Of a stretch of DNA of 64,000 nucleotides, positions 1-14,563 are shown piece by piece. The DNA is from Drosophila pseudoobscura (lineage: Eukaryota > Arthropoda > Insecta > Diptera > Drosophilidae): assembly GCF_009870125.1 (NCBI RefSeq), contig NC_046679.1:18290001-18354000 (forward strand), given 5' to 3'. Within the stretch, counting starts at the first letter, position 1; each line of letters begins with the position of its first letter. The notes beneath the pieces are model-generated. The model searched no databases and had not been told where the DNA came from. It was given only the letters and a program-made list of their open reading frames with translations. A program made the position numbers and the translations under genes.

Positions 1-3000
1 TTCAGTTTTAGCCTTATCTGGGTTGTGACCAGGTACCACAAAAGTCACCATGCGCTTCCGACTTTCAGGTGGGTAGATGCGAATTGTTGTTGTCGAAAAT
101 CGCACAGGTACTCCTAGGTCGTAAGCACGCGCAGTTAAAATAAACACTTCGTTGTCATCGTCAGAACTGGAAGATGTACTTGGATCCCGATGTCTTCGTT
201 CACTGGCGTCCGTCATGGACCGCAGGTGAATCTTATCCTGAATTGTTAATTCCCCGGTGACCTTGTCCAGCTTAAATTTGTTTTCATAGTTGCCACTGAT
301 CAGTTCGTACCGCACTTCGTTGTTGGGTGCCGTTGCATCTTTGTCTTCCGCATTAATTACGGCCGTGGTGGTGAAGCCCAAGAGATCCGGCGTCAAAATA
401 AACTCATACAGATCCTTGTCAAATATTGGCGTCTCATCGTTAACATCTATTAGCTTAATGATTAGAGGGACTTGTGCTCGATTACCTTCACCATCCATGT
501 CCCGAGCCTCTACGTACAGGTGATATTCCGGCATTACCTCGCGATCATAGCCATGATTATTTGTCGATATTGTGATTAATCCATTCTCTGCATCGAGGTT
601 AACAGATGTATTTAGATAACCCAGAATGGCAGTATATCGTACTTTGCCACCCAATCCCGAGTCTAAGTCAGTGGCATGCACTTGAACCACCTTAGTTCCC
701 ACTGTCATATTCTCGGGAAGCTCCACTGTGTAGGAGGGCTGGTCAAAGACTGGTGCATTATCATTAACGTCATTGATGTAGACGGTCACGTTTACAACGG
801 CTGTGAGATTTGTAGCCGGACCCACTTCCTGAGCCATCACCTGAAACTGTACAGAGTGTCGCATTTCGTAGTCTAACAGCGTATTATCTCGTACGCGCAC
901 TAGAAACGATGCACTGCGCTCTGCTACATTTGGTGTTATCTCAAATGTTCCATTATTGTTCAGCAACGTCAGCGAGAAAACTCCATTTTTTCCAGTGTCG
1001 TCGTCATAGATGCGCGGTACATATGGGTCAACGAATATTAGTGCTGTGCCTTGCGGTGCATTTTCGTCTACCCTCGAAACGTAGCTGCAGCAAAGAAACA
1101 GCGATTGAGTTAGATAGAGAAAAGTTCGAGTTGGAAAGCCTCGAGGAATTCCAGTGGATGCCTAATAATACTTACTGATCGTTTTCGAAGTATGGAGGTG
1201 AATTGGTACGATCTGGCAGAAAGAACGCCAATTGCACAGTAGATGCCAATGCTGGCGGTTCGTCACGACCAACTTTAACTTCTTCCGCAATTACCGTAAG
1301 CAGCACTGGATCACCCACATGCGTTATAAAAGCAATATCTTCAAGAGGTCGCATTAAAAATATTTCACCTAAAAAAAACCATAGTTCATTAAACAGGAAC
1401 AGTCGGTTCGGTTCGGTTTGGTTCGAAGCTTAAAAAAAAAATAAAAAGTTACATTTTGATGCCCAATGCCACTACTGGGTTGATATGAAATCCTAATATT
1501 ATATTTGAAATATACCATGCAATGAATAAGTATACTGAAGATCTTCATGGAAGGGTCGCCACAAACAAAAATATGCTTCCCATTGCAATGAAGGTAGTAC
1601 GAGGAGTACATATGTACACACATGCACATCGATGACGAGAAGGTGATGAGGTAGACGGCTTGTCATTATATTCAAGAGCCTGCCGCAGCATTCCGAATGC
1701 GGCTTCAGAGCAAAAGCCATCAAACTGCTACTGGGAAGCACAGACGATTCGAGTCTAGTAGCTACGGGACTAGCACGAAACAAGGAAGTCTCACTGCAGT
1801 GGATCCATTGATGGGTTATGGGTGCGGGAAATGAAGAGGCGGGTAGAATTGCGGCAAAGAACTTGGCCGCCCCGAACGGGTATTACAACTGTGGTCGGGA
1901 AAAGTTGGTTTTGGCGAGACAAAGAGAGAAGAAGAGGTGAAGATGGTCTGTGTAATCTAACGAGTCTAACTACAAAGCGGGTTGCCGTTCGCTCCCCCTA
2001 TTGGTGTTCCCCGGTAGTTATGTTAATATCGGTTACCTGATGTTGCGCTGCTGCTATTTTCTTGCTTGAACAGAATCATTGTTGTGGTTTTGGATTTTTG
2101 TCCAATTTATTTTGCTTGCCTACTTGTGCCCTATGTTCTTCGAATGTCGCACATGTGCAGAAAAAGGTTTCTAGTTTCTGAGACACAGATATTCGGAGGA
2201 GCTAGTCTATCTATGCAAGACTAAAGTCTTGTTTGTTTTGATTTTTATAATTTTATCCTAAATAATAATTATATGAAAAACCATATGTACTGGTGATATA
2301 TACCGCTTGTGTCATTGATGTCAAAAAACGAAGTAAATGGGTTGTTTTCCGAGACCAATCCAAATCGAATCTCCCGCGGGTTTCCTTTGTCGCCGTCCTC
2401 CGCATGTACTTGCAATATCTTCGTTTGAATCAAATCAAATGATTGTTAATACATGAATATATATATATACAAATATAGCTTAATAGCTTATACCTTATCG
2501 CCTGGTAGAATGCCAGTAGGCAGTTTGGTAACTGGCGGCGCCGAAGTGAAAACAGGAGGTTGGTCTTGAACATCCTGGACGATGACTACAATTTCCATGC
2601 CAGCGATGTTGCGACTGTCTTGGCCAGGTTCAGCGTAAGCATCCTATACGAAGGTAATGCTAAACAAAGGAGCGAATCGATTTGGCTTTTACTCACATTG
2701 GCAAGTATAGTTAGATGGTACATGGCTTGCTTTTCGAAGTCCAATGGTCCCAAAAGAAAAACTGTACCTTCTGTTGTTTCGGACGATACAATTTTTTGTC
2801 TTATCGCAAAAAGCGGAGAACCCTGGGGAGAAAAGAGGTCAGAATGTCTGCCTAATGCATCTGTTAACATTAAACTTACCCATAACTCGAGGTAGACTGG
2901 TTTTTGAAACAGTGGATTCTTTCGCGCAATTACGTAATTTAATTCCGTGCCGCGTTTAGCATCCTTTGAAAAGAGCAAGAAAACAATTGTCTGTAATTTG

Positions 3001-4028
3001 AGTGTATGAAAATAGCAAAGTCCGGGTCCCGGGTCTTCATTTTAGGATCGTCTCATGAGATATTTGCTAGTTTCTGGCTTAGTGACAAACGGATGGACAA
3101 TAAAATGTATTTATGCTTGTACTGTCTTCTACTTGTACTCTGGTTTACCGGGTAGGATATAACGAGGTTTATAATTCAGATATTTTAGAACAAGACTTGT
3201 TCGGGGATATTGTAGAGCTAGGAAATGGAATTAAATTGTTGACGGACGGACACGTTTATCCCCTGTCTCTCTCTCTTAAAGCCACTATTAAGAAACATAT
3301 CGAAGGATATTATTTATAATTGGAATTTGATCCTATGAAATAACATATTACAAATATTCTCACCTCAGGTATCATTATAATGCCGGGCTTGTGTGGAAAT
3401 ATGAGGTCATGAGGTGTGGTAAAATTGGTTGCTGTAATTGAGCACAATTGAGTGGCCATGCCACCTTTTGAGTCCTTCACTGAAACCTGGAAGTCGTAAT
3501 AGCGCCCAGGCTCCAAGCGACGCTGAAGCACGATGTTTGCTTGGCAAACCGAATTGTACTTGGTGCATGGAAGCGAATCCACTTTGACGGTGGACGAAAA
3601 TGCATCACCCACAAACTCAAAGGTCAATGGATAGTCGAACTCCTCGTCAGTGGCACGCAATCTGTAGATAACTGAGTTTACTTGCGCGTCCGCCGGCACC
3701 AGTACCAGTCGCATGCGCGTCGAAGGATCGAATTTAGGATCCACGCCTTGAATGTGATGTGGACACAGAATACCAATTAGAAGGCTGATTGTCAGCAATC
3801 GATAGGCGGTCATTGCACTCAGCCAGGGCCCAAAAAAAGCCCATAGAGATAGCCAGCCTTGTTGAATCTGTTGATGTTGCTGGGAGGTAGTTGGGGTGTA
3901 GTAGTAGCATTCCTTTTCGAGTATCGGTCCCGCATTTGAAGTTAAGCCGTTCTGTTCCTTTCCCATGTGGCGTGGCGGTATGACTGTTTTGTTCTTTACA
4001 GATTGACTGCTACTATTGGAAGCCATTT
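1..4028 (-). CDS. Cad86C: Cadherin, 5' coding exons (Cad86C-like), partial
   Basis: Calcium-dependent adhesion protein of the cell surface; only the N-terminal ~800 residues lie here and the gene runs off the left edge. Exons read on the minus strand: 3364-4028 (ATG at 4026), 2880-2963, 2697-2822, 2494-2643, 2304-2418, 1176-1368 and 1-1084; every junction has GT/AG ends and a consistent phase. The translation carries cadherin hallmarks: DxNDNxP-type linkers (DVNDNAP near 750, DVNDETP near 430), DENAP, LDYE and repeated AxDxD motifs, so several EC repeats. The first 71 residues are Q/S-rich; Met72 (MTAYRLLTISLL) would start a conventional signal peptide, so it may be the functional start. An AG acceptor sits 2 nt before the first ATG, implying an upstream non-coding exon. 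The Cad86C name rests on cadherin type plus nearby Mcm5; another fly cadherin is possible. Confidence 0.8.
1369..2303 (-). other. Largest intron of the cadherin gene within the window
   Basis: This 935-bp stretch lies between coding exons ending at 2304 and starting at 1368, in phase 1. I see no conserved coding sequence in it; the open frames here are short and lack coding-like composition. Confidence 0.6.
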
Positions 4029-5047
4029 CTGTAATGAAAACAGGTAACTTTAAAATCAGTCTTACTTTTTTTGAGCTGTTGTTTTTAAAAGCAAAAATAT
4101 AGTTATCTCACGGTCGATCAATTTCAAGTTCTTTTGGTTATCTTTAAAAATATTATTAAGGTAGCTAACTTAAGCGCGCTGAAGCTTATATGTATACCCT
4201 AGAAGCTACAAGACAAACAATATCAATATCTTTCAAGCAAACTAACCAATACATTTCCTTCCATCATAAACACACCCAATCATATCTGTTTCGTTCCTTC
4301 TTATGTTAGATATCTGATATAATGGTCCATGATCCGCATACTAAATTGAAAATGTCGCTGAGAATCCTTTAGTTAAGGAAACGCTAGATCGACTCCTCTA
4401 TTGATCCTTGCTGATCAGAATTGTGATACCGGTATTTACACAAAAAACTCCGCCATAATTTATTTGTGCCTTCAAAGCTCTTACGAACGATGGCGAGTAT
4501 CGGGACATCAACATTTTTAATATTTTATAAGTGCCGCATGAAAATGGCAAAAAACTATTAAAAATGTAGACTTTTACGTTATATTTTTTAATATTTTGTC
4601 GTGGTGAATATCGGCACAGCAGGTTGTATTGCCTAGACATTCGATATTATAGCAGGTAGAGCAACTATTGAAAATTCCAATCAGACTAAGTTTGCTTAAA
4701 ACTTTTCCCACGCTCTTTTCTGATTCCAAAAAAACAATAAACTCTAGTGGATCCACGATTTAAAATATGCAGACTAATAAATAACCTCAACAGAGCTACT
4801 ATCCGCTTGATTATTTTGAATGAACATTTCAATACTAACACGGCTAGCCCTCTTGTTTGAGTTATACGAAAACTAATTTAGTTTCAAATTTTCGTAATCC
4901 TTTTAAAGTAACAAAATTTAATAAATTTTGCACTCACATTCTTAAATATACGGCTGTCTGATTTATGAATAAATTCTCGAGGTGATATTTTATACTAAAC
5001 GAATTAAATCGGATTTGATTAATAATTTTAAATCAAGAAAAGGTCTT

Positions 5048-5200
5048 CTATCACTGTTTATACCCTGTACTCAGAAGGTATAGGAGTATATTAGATTCGT
5101 GTAGATCTAAGTCGAGTCGATATAACCATGTCTGTCTGTCCGTCGCGTGTAACGCCAAGACCTCCGAGACTGCAGTGGTGGGCACGATCCTGTGACGTGA
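5048..5200 (+). repeat. DINE-1/INE-1-like dispersed repeat fragment
   Basis: It begins with TATACCCTGTACTC and carries the AGTCGAGTCGATATAACCATG and TGTCTGTCTGTCCGTC blocks shared with copies at 20.6, 34.4, 39.5 and 42.3 kb. The family (non-autonomous, Helitron-related) is judged from memory of its conserved blocks. Confidence 0.5.
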
Positions 5201-6285
5201 CCATAGAAAAGTGATCACTGATCAGCAGCTGCAAAGCAATAATATATTTCCGTCGTGTACTGTTCCGTTTTGCCAGCTGTTCACGCACACAAACGCACTG
5301 CAAGACATATGAATGCCTAGAGTAAAGTATCCGTATTTTGTGTAGTGGTTTTGCTTGAAAATTCCTGAAGTCTCGCTACCCCGCTAGATCTCTTCTAGCG
5401 AGACTTGTACTCGAAAATGTACTAGTAATAGGGTATACAAACCCTTTTAGTGTTATAACTTGGGTTAGGGTTGTGGGATTACCAATTACGTACAAAATTT
5501 GTGCCTGAGACTTCGAATATTATTATATCATACCGCCCCTTTTTTATTGAAATTATGATAACTTAAAGATAATTGCAAATTGCACATAACTTGATCTTGT
5601 CAAATTGTCGTAATCGACATGACAATGAGATCTTACACTCTGATGAGTGTTGGTCCGAGCCAACTAAATCTACACTGAAACTTAAAGCCAACTATTCATA
5701 AGAAATCAACTGAAGTTGTAGGCCCTTAGTGCTCAGGAAAGTTCTCGATGTAATTAGAGCCAAGAGACAGCAGCTCCTTTTTGTCTTGTCTTGGCCCGAT
5801 GCTGCTTAAGCTGCAAACTCCGACTTTTTGTAAGCCACTCTGGTGAGCTATTGCCAATCCGGTTTTTTATGCATCGTCCCGTCCAGGCGATCGTCTGTTG
5901 TTCGTGCTAGCTGTATTTGCCAATTTCCAGTTTATGCAGCTGCATCTAAGTGCCATCGTCGAGTCCTTAGCTGCAGTTACAAGCCAATGACCAGTTATGT
6001 CAGTCGAATCTCATACAGACCGGATTAACAGAGCTGAGGCGAGGCGAGGCAAGCGCGCTCTGGCTACCCGACACCCTCGCTTTTGCTCGCAGTGTGTTGC
6101 AACATATTCGGTTTGCCTTTGCCCGCATTTGGCTTAGAAAGGCTTCGGATATATATCGAATTTGTATGTGCACAGTGGGTACAAGCATACAAGTATATGG
6201 GTATATGAGCATATGCCCGGTAATGCATTCATTTTCTAGTCAAAAGCAAGTTCCCCAATTCCGTCTGGGCCGTCTCTGTAGAGCG

Positions 6286-6320
6286 CCGCGATTCGCGATT
6301 CGCGATTCGCGTTCACTGGT
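6286..6320. repeat. Tandem GATTCGCG repeat
   Basis: Three to four direct copies of an 8-bp GATTCGCG unit lie inside a GC-richer island. No function can be read from it; it may belong to a regulatory region of the cadherin gene. Confidence 0.6.
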
Positions 6321-7199
6321 TCAGCTCTCATATTGCGCAACAATTGTAAAACACAGCACACAATATTTGTGCCATTGGACCGAATTTCTCTTCACACATA
6401 TACTCGTACGCGTATGGGCATGGTCGTTTGGCGCGGAAGTCTGACAGTTTTTTGTCCCAACTACTCGTACTGGGACAATCTGGCCAGGCCAGTCAGCCAT
6501 TCGGGAAATAAGCCACCGCCTTACAGTCTTTTATGATGAATCGTTCACACACATCACATTCAGAAATGAACTTATTTATTCAACTCAAGGATTGGTTTGT
6601 AATGCTCAACAAAAACGGTCTACATATATTAGGAGCCAAATATTAATAGAAAAAATTAATTAATCGAAAAGCATATGTTGAATGATATCAATTGAATTTC
6701 TTAGATAAACTACCCTTGCTAAAGGGTATGTAAACTTCGACCCCAAACCAATATTGAGCTTAGTCATGGTCTAGTCTGCACTCCGTGGCAGGCGCGCTGC
6801 AGTTCGTGAGTCCAGTCGAGACCGAAACAAGATTTTGGGCGTTGTTCAGTTTTTTTTTGGGCTGGCTTGGCTGGGATACGGCTGCTCCTAGCACGCAGAT
6901 TCGTGAGCTGTGGATGTTTTGTCTTTTCTCGAATACGGGTTCGGCTGGCTGCAACAGGCAGCCCACAAGCACGAGTACATACTAGTAGAATGAAAATTTG
7001 TGTTGCAAATAAAGTTGAACCTGATGGCAAACTAATCTGCTTACGACAATAGACCTCGCTGCCAGACGGCAAAAAGCCTAGCCTCATAGGCAGCCAGCAT
7101 CGCAGACTCGTAATCACTTTTTTTTTTTATTGGCGATTCGTTCGGTTGCCCATGCGACCGTCCTTCACCATGCTGGAAGCCCGTCTATCCTTTCCTGTT

Positions 7200-7262
7200 T
7201 TTTGTCTTAATGGGGCTGGGGCTGTGGCTGGGTCTGTGGCTGGGTCTGGGTCCGGGTTCGGA
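7200..7262 (+). repeat. G-rich GGGTCTGTGGCT imperfect tandem repeat
   Basis: Irregular repeats of GGGGCTG, GTGGCTG and GGGTCTG on the plus strand form a short G-rich minisatellite with many GG/GGG runs. Open frames across it are low-complexity Ala/Gly/Ser and unlikely to be coding. Confidence 0.6.
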
Positions 7263-10200
7263 TACTTGGCTTGCTTGCTCGTTCACCCCCTTTGCTGGGC
7301 GCCTCTTAGCTTAGTTTGTTCGCCAGTCTATCTGTATGTGTCTGTAGTACCTACAAGCATAAATATGTACATATATTTATGTACATACATATATACATCT
7401 GCATACGTAGTCGCAGCTGCGGGCGTGTTTTTGGGTGCGCCTAGGTAGGTTAAATAAACATGCAATATGCACTGCATGTACACCACATATCTAATTGAAT
7501 TAACTTGAAACCTACAAGGAAATAAACTGAAAAATCGTACAATTACAATTCTTTTCATACTATAAGTACGTAGTAGTTACATATGTACATAAATATGTAT
7601 GTCTGTGCGGATTACCTTAGGATTATAGGTAGGTATAAGCTAAGTAATCGAATTTTGATCTTATTTGGTTGGGTTATATATGAATTATAAGTAGAAATAT
7701 TTGAGGGAGGCTTGCTTCAGGGGTCGGTCTAGCTATGGTATCTATTATATAATAAACATAACATATCTTTCGATTAGATCTGGTCAGGATAGAATTTGAC
7801 AATTCGATAGGTGTCTATGTCCTTGTAGAAGTGTTGCCAAGTCCTTACACCATATCCTCAAAATAATTGATGCTATAAAGTTAGTAAGAATTTGTAGCGC
7901 ACAGAAGATCGCATATGGGTGTGTATTTAAAAAGGACCGCATAAAAACCCAATGAGAATAAACTCGAGATAAATATTGCAGATGCATTTTTGCAACTGCA
8001 AAAAATTCAAATGCATCTAAATACTCGTAAGTAAGATGTAAGAATTTTCCCACACATTTTCTCATTATAATCGAAGCCGAGGAAAAAATATGTGTTTCTT
8101 TGCAAGAACTCCAAGCGGTTAGCAATCAACGTTTCTCTTTGTTGTCTCTTTTTCCATAGCTCCCAGCTTTTTTCCAGCTACAGGGCAAAGGACAGTACAG
8201 TAAACGCAGAGTAAAGAAGAACAGAACCTTTTTAAGATGGATCTCCAGTCTGAGACCACACACTTGCTGACTCCGGTGCCATCAATGTTATTCTTTAAAT
8301 ACACAATATTATCATTTGAATTTGATTAATATTCGCAGAGCTATTAGGAAAACAGTAAGATATCATTTCGTGGGTTTTATTTGGTGTTTGACGATTTTAT
8401 CGCCTCTGATGTACGACCATATAGGGTTCTATTAAATTAGTATTCTGCTCTTATTTTAATCAGATATCCGACAACAGTTAAGTATCTCACCATTATATAA
8501 ATCGAGCGAGCAAAGCGAGTGTGCAGGGCTTCTACATAGGTCATTTAAATGAAAAACGATCAAAATATGATGTTATATGGGATTTTATACCTCTGACAGC
8601 CCTTTTTTGTCTCCTTTTCGGGAAAGGGTGCGACAGTTTAATCAACCTGGAGCCTGACGGCTCAACACCGCAGAGTTCACTTTTAAACTTCGGTAAAGGA
8701 GTATTCAAAGAACACATTGAGTAATGATAAAAACGAGTGCCTCTAATACAAGATACCAAAAACAGAATCATACGTTACATAGTTTAGCATAGCAGTATGC
8801 GAAGAAAAGTTGAATAAGTTTTGGAATCCTCAAAAAATTGTCAACTTGAAATACTTTAAATAAATACATGCCAGAAACTTTTATCGGGGATGGTTTATTT
8901 TTTGAAAGATTGTTCATACAATAGATATACTGTATAGTGGCATTATATAGAATTACGACAAATACTTTTCTTATTATAGCCGAAGGTCATAGTAACCAGT
9001 GCTATTCTACAATAAGATAGGTTAATAGATTGTAACTCTAAAGAGCATCAGTCAACGGATAAAGGAAGTAACTTAAAGCGTTAGAACAAGTAAGTGACTG
9101 AATAGAAACCAGAGTGTGATTTGCCCTAAAACAGAAGAGCTTTGATGTGGTGTGTGTACCCCCCAGGTTGTATGCAATAACTTCGTTGTTTAATATCGTA
9201 CAAATTCACTATTTGTACTTTGGGGTAAAGAAATGGTACGCTGAGACCTGAACCTAAGAGTAGTTTGCAGCGAATTACAGCGGCAGGGATATTGTGGGCG
9301 TCGAGCATAAATAAATGTCTTTACGACCATGTGCCTTCGCACAGGATTTGTTCTTCGTTCTGCACGGGATGGTCGCTGTCGCTGTCGCTGTCGCTGAAAT
9401 CGCTTTGGTCTGTGAGTTGTATTTTAAGATCCAGTTGAATGACACATTAATGGCTAGAGATCGTTGAGCAATAGCAACAGTCAGCTAAGAACGAGTTTTC
9501 ATTATGTGCGTTCCGACGCAGTAAAAATCAAAAGACTTCGACAGCCCTCTTCTGAGTGCGTTTCTTCTTGCAAAATAGTTGTAACCTAATCGTCTAGTTA
9601 CATATGACCCTCTAGCACGTATTTGTGCGAATTTGTTGTATTTTATAATCGTTTATTTCCTTTTAGCTTCCATGTTTTGGCACCAAAGCATAATAAACTA
9701 CAAATGAAGACAGTCGGGAATAAAACGCAAATATTTTCGTAACAGGAAACACGCAAGAGGCGCCTGAATGAATGCTGAAAGTAAATATTCTTTTTAAATG
9801 CCGCAAAGCTGTCATTTTTGCCGCAGCTCAAAGTTAAGTGGGTCAGACAAGGTCGATTTCGTGCCGTTTTTACATACTTTATTTGCAAACTCATAAGCAT
9901 ACATACATACATATGTACATATGTAAGTACATTTGGTTGCTTTTAAACGGGCATGTAAATCTTGTTTTGGCATCAAGCTTGCCGGTAGCCACTACGTAAA
10001 TATTTTACACACATACATGTATGCATGCACACACACTGACGACTCTGATTAATTAGTTGCAGAGAGTTGCTTTTTCGAGATTTTCTTAGATCGACTAACC
10101 ATTTAAGATCTATCTGCACTTATAAATAACAACTTTGGCATCCTTTTGTTATGATTGCTTCTAATACCCTTCTTGATCGATAGATGCTATGTCGGAACCA

Positions 10201-11029
10201 GTTGGTTCTCCCATACGTACTTGTGAGGAGGGTTGACAGCTTAATTTGTACTAAAGAATAATTTTATATATTTATTTTTTTTTTGCTAAAAAAGATTTGT
10301 GCTTTCAAAATTCTGAATAAATAAGGACTATTTATAATAATTAATAATTAATACTAATTAATACTACATACTAGATATGGACGTTATTCAGAAAATAACG
10401 TTAAATAAGGAAAAAAAAAACACAAAAAAAAATTATAGAGAAATAACCTATTGAGCGATAAGAATTGACTCTTCGTTGTTATACGAGTATATTATTTTAC
10501 ATGTACTAATACATACATATGTATGTATACCAACGTAAGCATATTTACGAATTTTATTTAAATATGTACATTATATATGTACCTGTTGAATGTTCAAGAA
10601 CAGCTGCAATATGTGTTATCCATCAAAACATTTATATTCATTTGAATTGTTAACTTTAAGCACACAATAATTAGTCAACTGGAGCACTCCACTGATTTTT
10701 GTAATCCTTTGTACACATGTATAGTTTATATAATCAAATAATTGTCATTTTTTCAAAAACAAGCACACCCGAGTGAGCTGAAAACCAACTTTTTCGTGTT
10801 TAGTGTATGTACATACATTTGTACATATTAGCGTTTTCTTTTTAGCATAGTATACTAGTACTTCACTGCTCAAGCTACCACATTTTTAAACATTATGTAC
10901 ATACATAGTCAATTAATCATATTGCCTCCAATTGAAAACATGTACATGTGTAATACGTAAGCGTCAACAGTTTTCTTTCTAAGCTAAATTTCAGCTAAAA
11001 CTGTTCCGCGTGCCATACGTTTTCGGAAT

Positions 11030-11230
11030 TAGTTGTATTGCGCCGCGCCACCGTTGAAAAGTTACTGGCCCTGGCCGCCAATCGTCCGTGGAGACGGAGC
11101 GAGGCACAAGCTGATCCGCCGAGCCGCCCTGTCGTGAGAACGTACGCTCGTGGATCGAGAGCGGAAAGCCGGTTTTGCAGACTTTTGAGAGCGGCGACAA
11201 TTGTTCGCTCTCCAATCCATTGGTAAACAC
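11030..11230 (-). promoter_or_regulatory. GC-rich island, possible 5' exon or promoter
   Basis: About 200 bp that is strikingly GC-rich against AT-rich flanks, with overlapping open frames on both strands that do not resemble known proteins. Its position 7 kb upstream of the cadherin coding start would suit a distal 5'-UTR exon or promoter of that gene. This is inference; no TATA box or convincing Inr/DPE pair at correct spacing was found. Confidence 0.25.
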
Positions 11231-14200
11231 ACATCAAATCTCTCTCTTCTCTCTTTGCTTTTATGAAATCAACTCTCCTCAGTGTTGTTTTGTAGCAAAC
11301 TTGATTTTCCGTCGGCTACAAAAACCAAAACTGCAACGAACATCCTTACATTTATATATGTATGTATGTATGTACATGTGTATATAGTACATATTAGTAC
11401 GTGAAAAGAACAAGTCGGGGAACTTTTGGTGTAGAAAAGTCTGTAATTAATTAACATGTTCATGTTCCTTATGTTCGTTGAAAAAAAAGTTTAAACTTTT
11501 CATATATTGTATTCAAGTAGTACATATATTGGCGTACGACACCAAAGAATATCAATCTAGGGCCATTGACCCCCGAAACTAATCTTTTTCTTGAAACGTT
11601 GAATAGGTTCCTTTCACGCAAACACCGATTAGGGGTTTTGTGAAATCGAATGGTGGATAATAGCGTTTTAACTGGTTTGAAATGGTCGAATTAGATAACA
11701 TAATATTCGGATAAAGACGTCCGCACCATTTTAAACTGTCCATCGGATATACTATTTCGTGCAATTTTAAAATAATTTAAAGTTACATCCCGGGTACAAA
11801 ATTGGTTTCATGGTTTTTAGTCAAATTCCCTTGAGTCGGCTGGGTTAATTGTGCACATGAAATGGGAGTAATTGAATCATGTTTTCGGCTTGTTCAATAT
11901 ATGTAATCGTATTCTGTGCTATTTATCTTGTGACCTGCATCTAATGAATTTGGTAGCAGTTGAGGCTTTTGTAAGTACGTGAAAATACTTGCAGTGGCGT
12001 TGTCCGCTGTCTGCAGGATATTTATACATATGTATGTATGTATGTATGTATGTATATACTTGTACATAGGAAGAAAAAACACAATGCGGGCGGCAACGGC
12101 AACCTAAACAAGTTTAAAATCCAAAGCCAAAACCCAGACAATTGCACGAAGCAGATGTTGAACTCATTTCTCATACTTGTACATATGTACATATATATAA
12201 AAATGCACGTGTATAGAGGCATTTAAGTTTGCAGTAAAAAGGAATCTGCACAGAAAATGGCGATTTAGGTAGTAGGCCCACGTGGGTGACACACTTTCCA
12301 AGACTCTTTGGTAGAACTTTATAAATATGTATATATCATAAATATATGTCCATTCATCTGGATAAGGCCATCTAAGTTATCTACGAATATTTTTTACAGC
12401 CTACAAAAATACTACAAAAATATACCTTATAAAACCTTTTTGACCTACAGGTATTATTTCAGATGATGACGACGGTCTGACCTTGGGTCTATGTCGGTCA
12501 AAACAAAACAAGACAAGGAAATGGTAAAGGAGGTAAATTACTATTCAATCGAACACGTCAAATATCCATTAATATGCGCCCACATATTCAGGATTCGAAA
12601 GCAATCGTTGTGCCGAGAGAAAAGGCTATAACAGAAGTTATATTACGATTTTGTTAAATTCAAGTTCAAATTAAATTACCTCGATAATGTTGTGATATCC
12701 TTATAACAGCATTGAAATGTAATCTTTTGAATCACTTTTATTTTTTAATAAAATGGTCATAAATACTAATATCATATTCATATTGGTCCACTTCAAGTAC
12801 ATATATTGAACATATTGAGTATATTGAAATCACACGACGGACTTGGAAAGATATACTTAGACAAACTGAAACAATTTTCTTATTAAAATAAGATATATAT
12901 TACAAATAAAAATGTAGGTGAGTACATCTAATATTGATAAAATATGTATCTTTTGCGTTGTTTTTTTTTCCATTTACTTGCTTAGAGCATTACTTCAAAG
13001 ACACTTGTCACACATTCTCTTTTTCACGCTTTACATCAGAACTTATTTTAGTCCTTGACAATAACAAGGTTAAGAATGACAAAAACACTTAGTCCGTCCT
13101 AGGATTACAAGTTAACTAGGTGATGCATCATATTTAATTCCACGCAAAACTTCGGGAACGCGCGCGTTACCGTTAGGCTTGAACGCTTGACCACGTCTAA
13201 AGCCTTTCAATGTGATTTGCATGCGGGTAGCCCTCACAAGAGGGACGCTATTTCTGGAAAGTTGTCGGTAGACGTACAAAATCATTACTCGACAATGTCA
13301 GAGTGATTTACCCCAAGAGTCCTAGTCATAAGCTTAAATATGTCCATACACACATATATAGCATGTATGTACAAATATGTACATAGGTATGTATATTCAA
13401 ATTATTTCGGTGAATCCATTGCGTTTGCTGGTAAAATGTATTTTCAGAGAACCTCTTTGGACACCCTAATCTTATTTGCATATATATTCATAAAATGACC
13501 TCTCTCTATATTCCACCTTTAAGTATAATACCATGGTTACGGACCCTGGTCAAAACACACTGCTGGACTTTCCATTAATTTAACATACACCACAGGATGA
13601 ATTGTGGTATGAATCTTCATTGTGTTATACTCGTGGTGGCATAAGGTGGTAGTAAGTGGTGGCCAGGCCGGGTCTTGAACGACAGAACTGAGAGTTTTTC
13701 TCAGCCTACTTATATATACTCGTATGTACATATATGTTTGAACATTTGTTATACTAGTACATATGTTTGTAAAACGCAAACTGAACGAAATGTTTGGGTT
13801 TCCGGTTTGACTTGTTGAGGTTTTATTTGCATGCAAGGTCCGGCCTAACTCCACCACCATTGGGAGGAATATTGAAATACTTAATTATTCCCAACTTTAT
13901 TAACATATTCACGCAATCCATGCCAGTGACCACCAAATCAAAATACATTTTAGTGTAATTTACTTTCGGCTGGATTTTATTGGGTTGTAAAAAGTTCAGA
14001 TTGAGGCATGCTTATAAAATAGGTCAAATTGCCAATCCAAAAATAATTATGCCTAGTACAAATTATGTTGTTGTAAGCGTGAGCGTAAACTATTATACTG
14101 ATCATTTTTAATTACCGATCTTTGGAGGGTTGAATATATTATACTCTTATTCTTATAAATACATCATATTATATACGGAGCTCGGAGTGGATTATTATCG

Positions 14201-14563
14201 CACAAACTATGTAGGATTGGTAAACTTACCTAAGCTTTGGAATGCCACTGAAAGTATGTTTTGTTTTACACAACAAATGATGATGGCTACGAGCGTGTGG
14301 CAAGCGGCGCCATACCGATAAACATACACATAAGTAAGGGTCCCTGGGCACTCACAGCCTGGGGAAAATTTGAAGTTGAAGTTCACAAAAGGCTTCCTCA
14401 TTGCGTATCGGGCTTGCAATGATTTCCGATCAGTAATATTGTCTTTTCATCGTAGAGACACTTGCTAAAATTACTCTAAAATCCCGATGGACTCTATGCG
14501 ATTCCGCAGCGTTCACCTTTGTGTGTTCAAGTACTGACTGTCAAAGTAAATAAAAATAACAAA

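Noticed and set aside
6760-7117. Minus-strand frames in the GC-richer island
   Set aside because: Several overlapping frames on both strands, with no domain, no splice structure and low-complexity stretches; composition alone explains them.
11333-12226. Short frames rich in Tyr/Ile/His/Thr such as YIHTYIHTY
   Set aside because: They are translations of the TACATATGTATG microsatellite-like tracts common throughout the non-coding DNA here.
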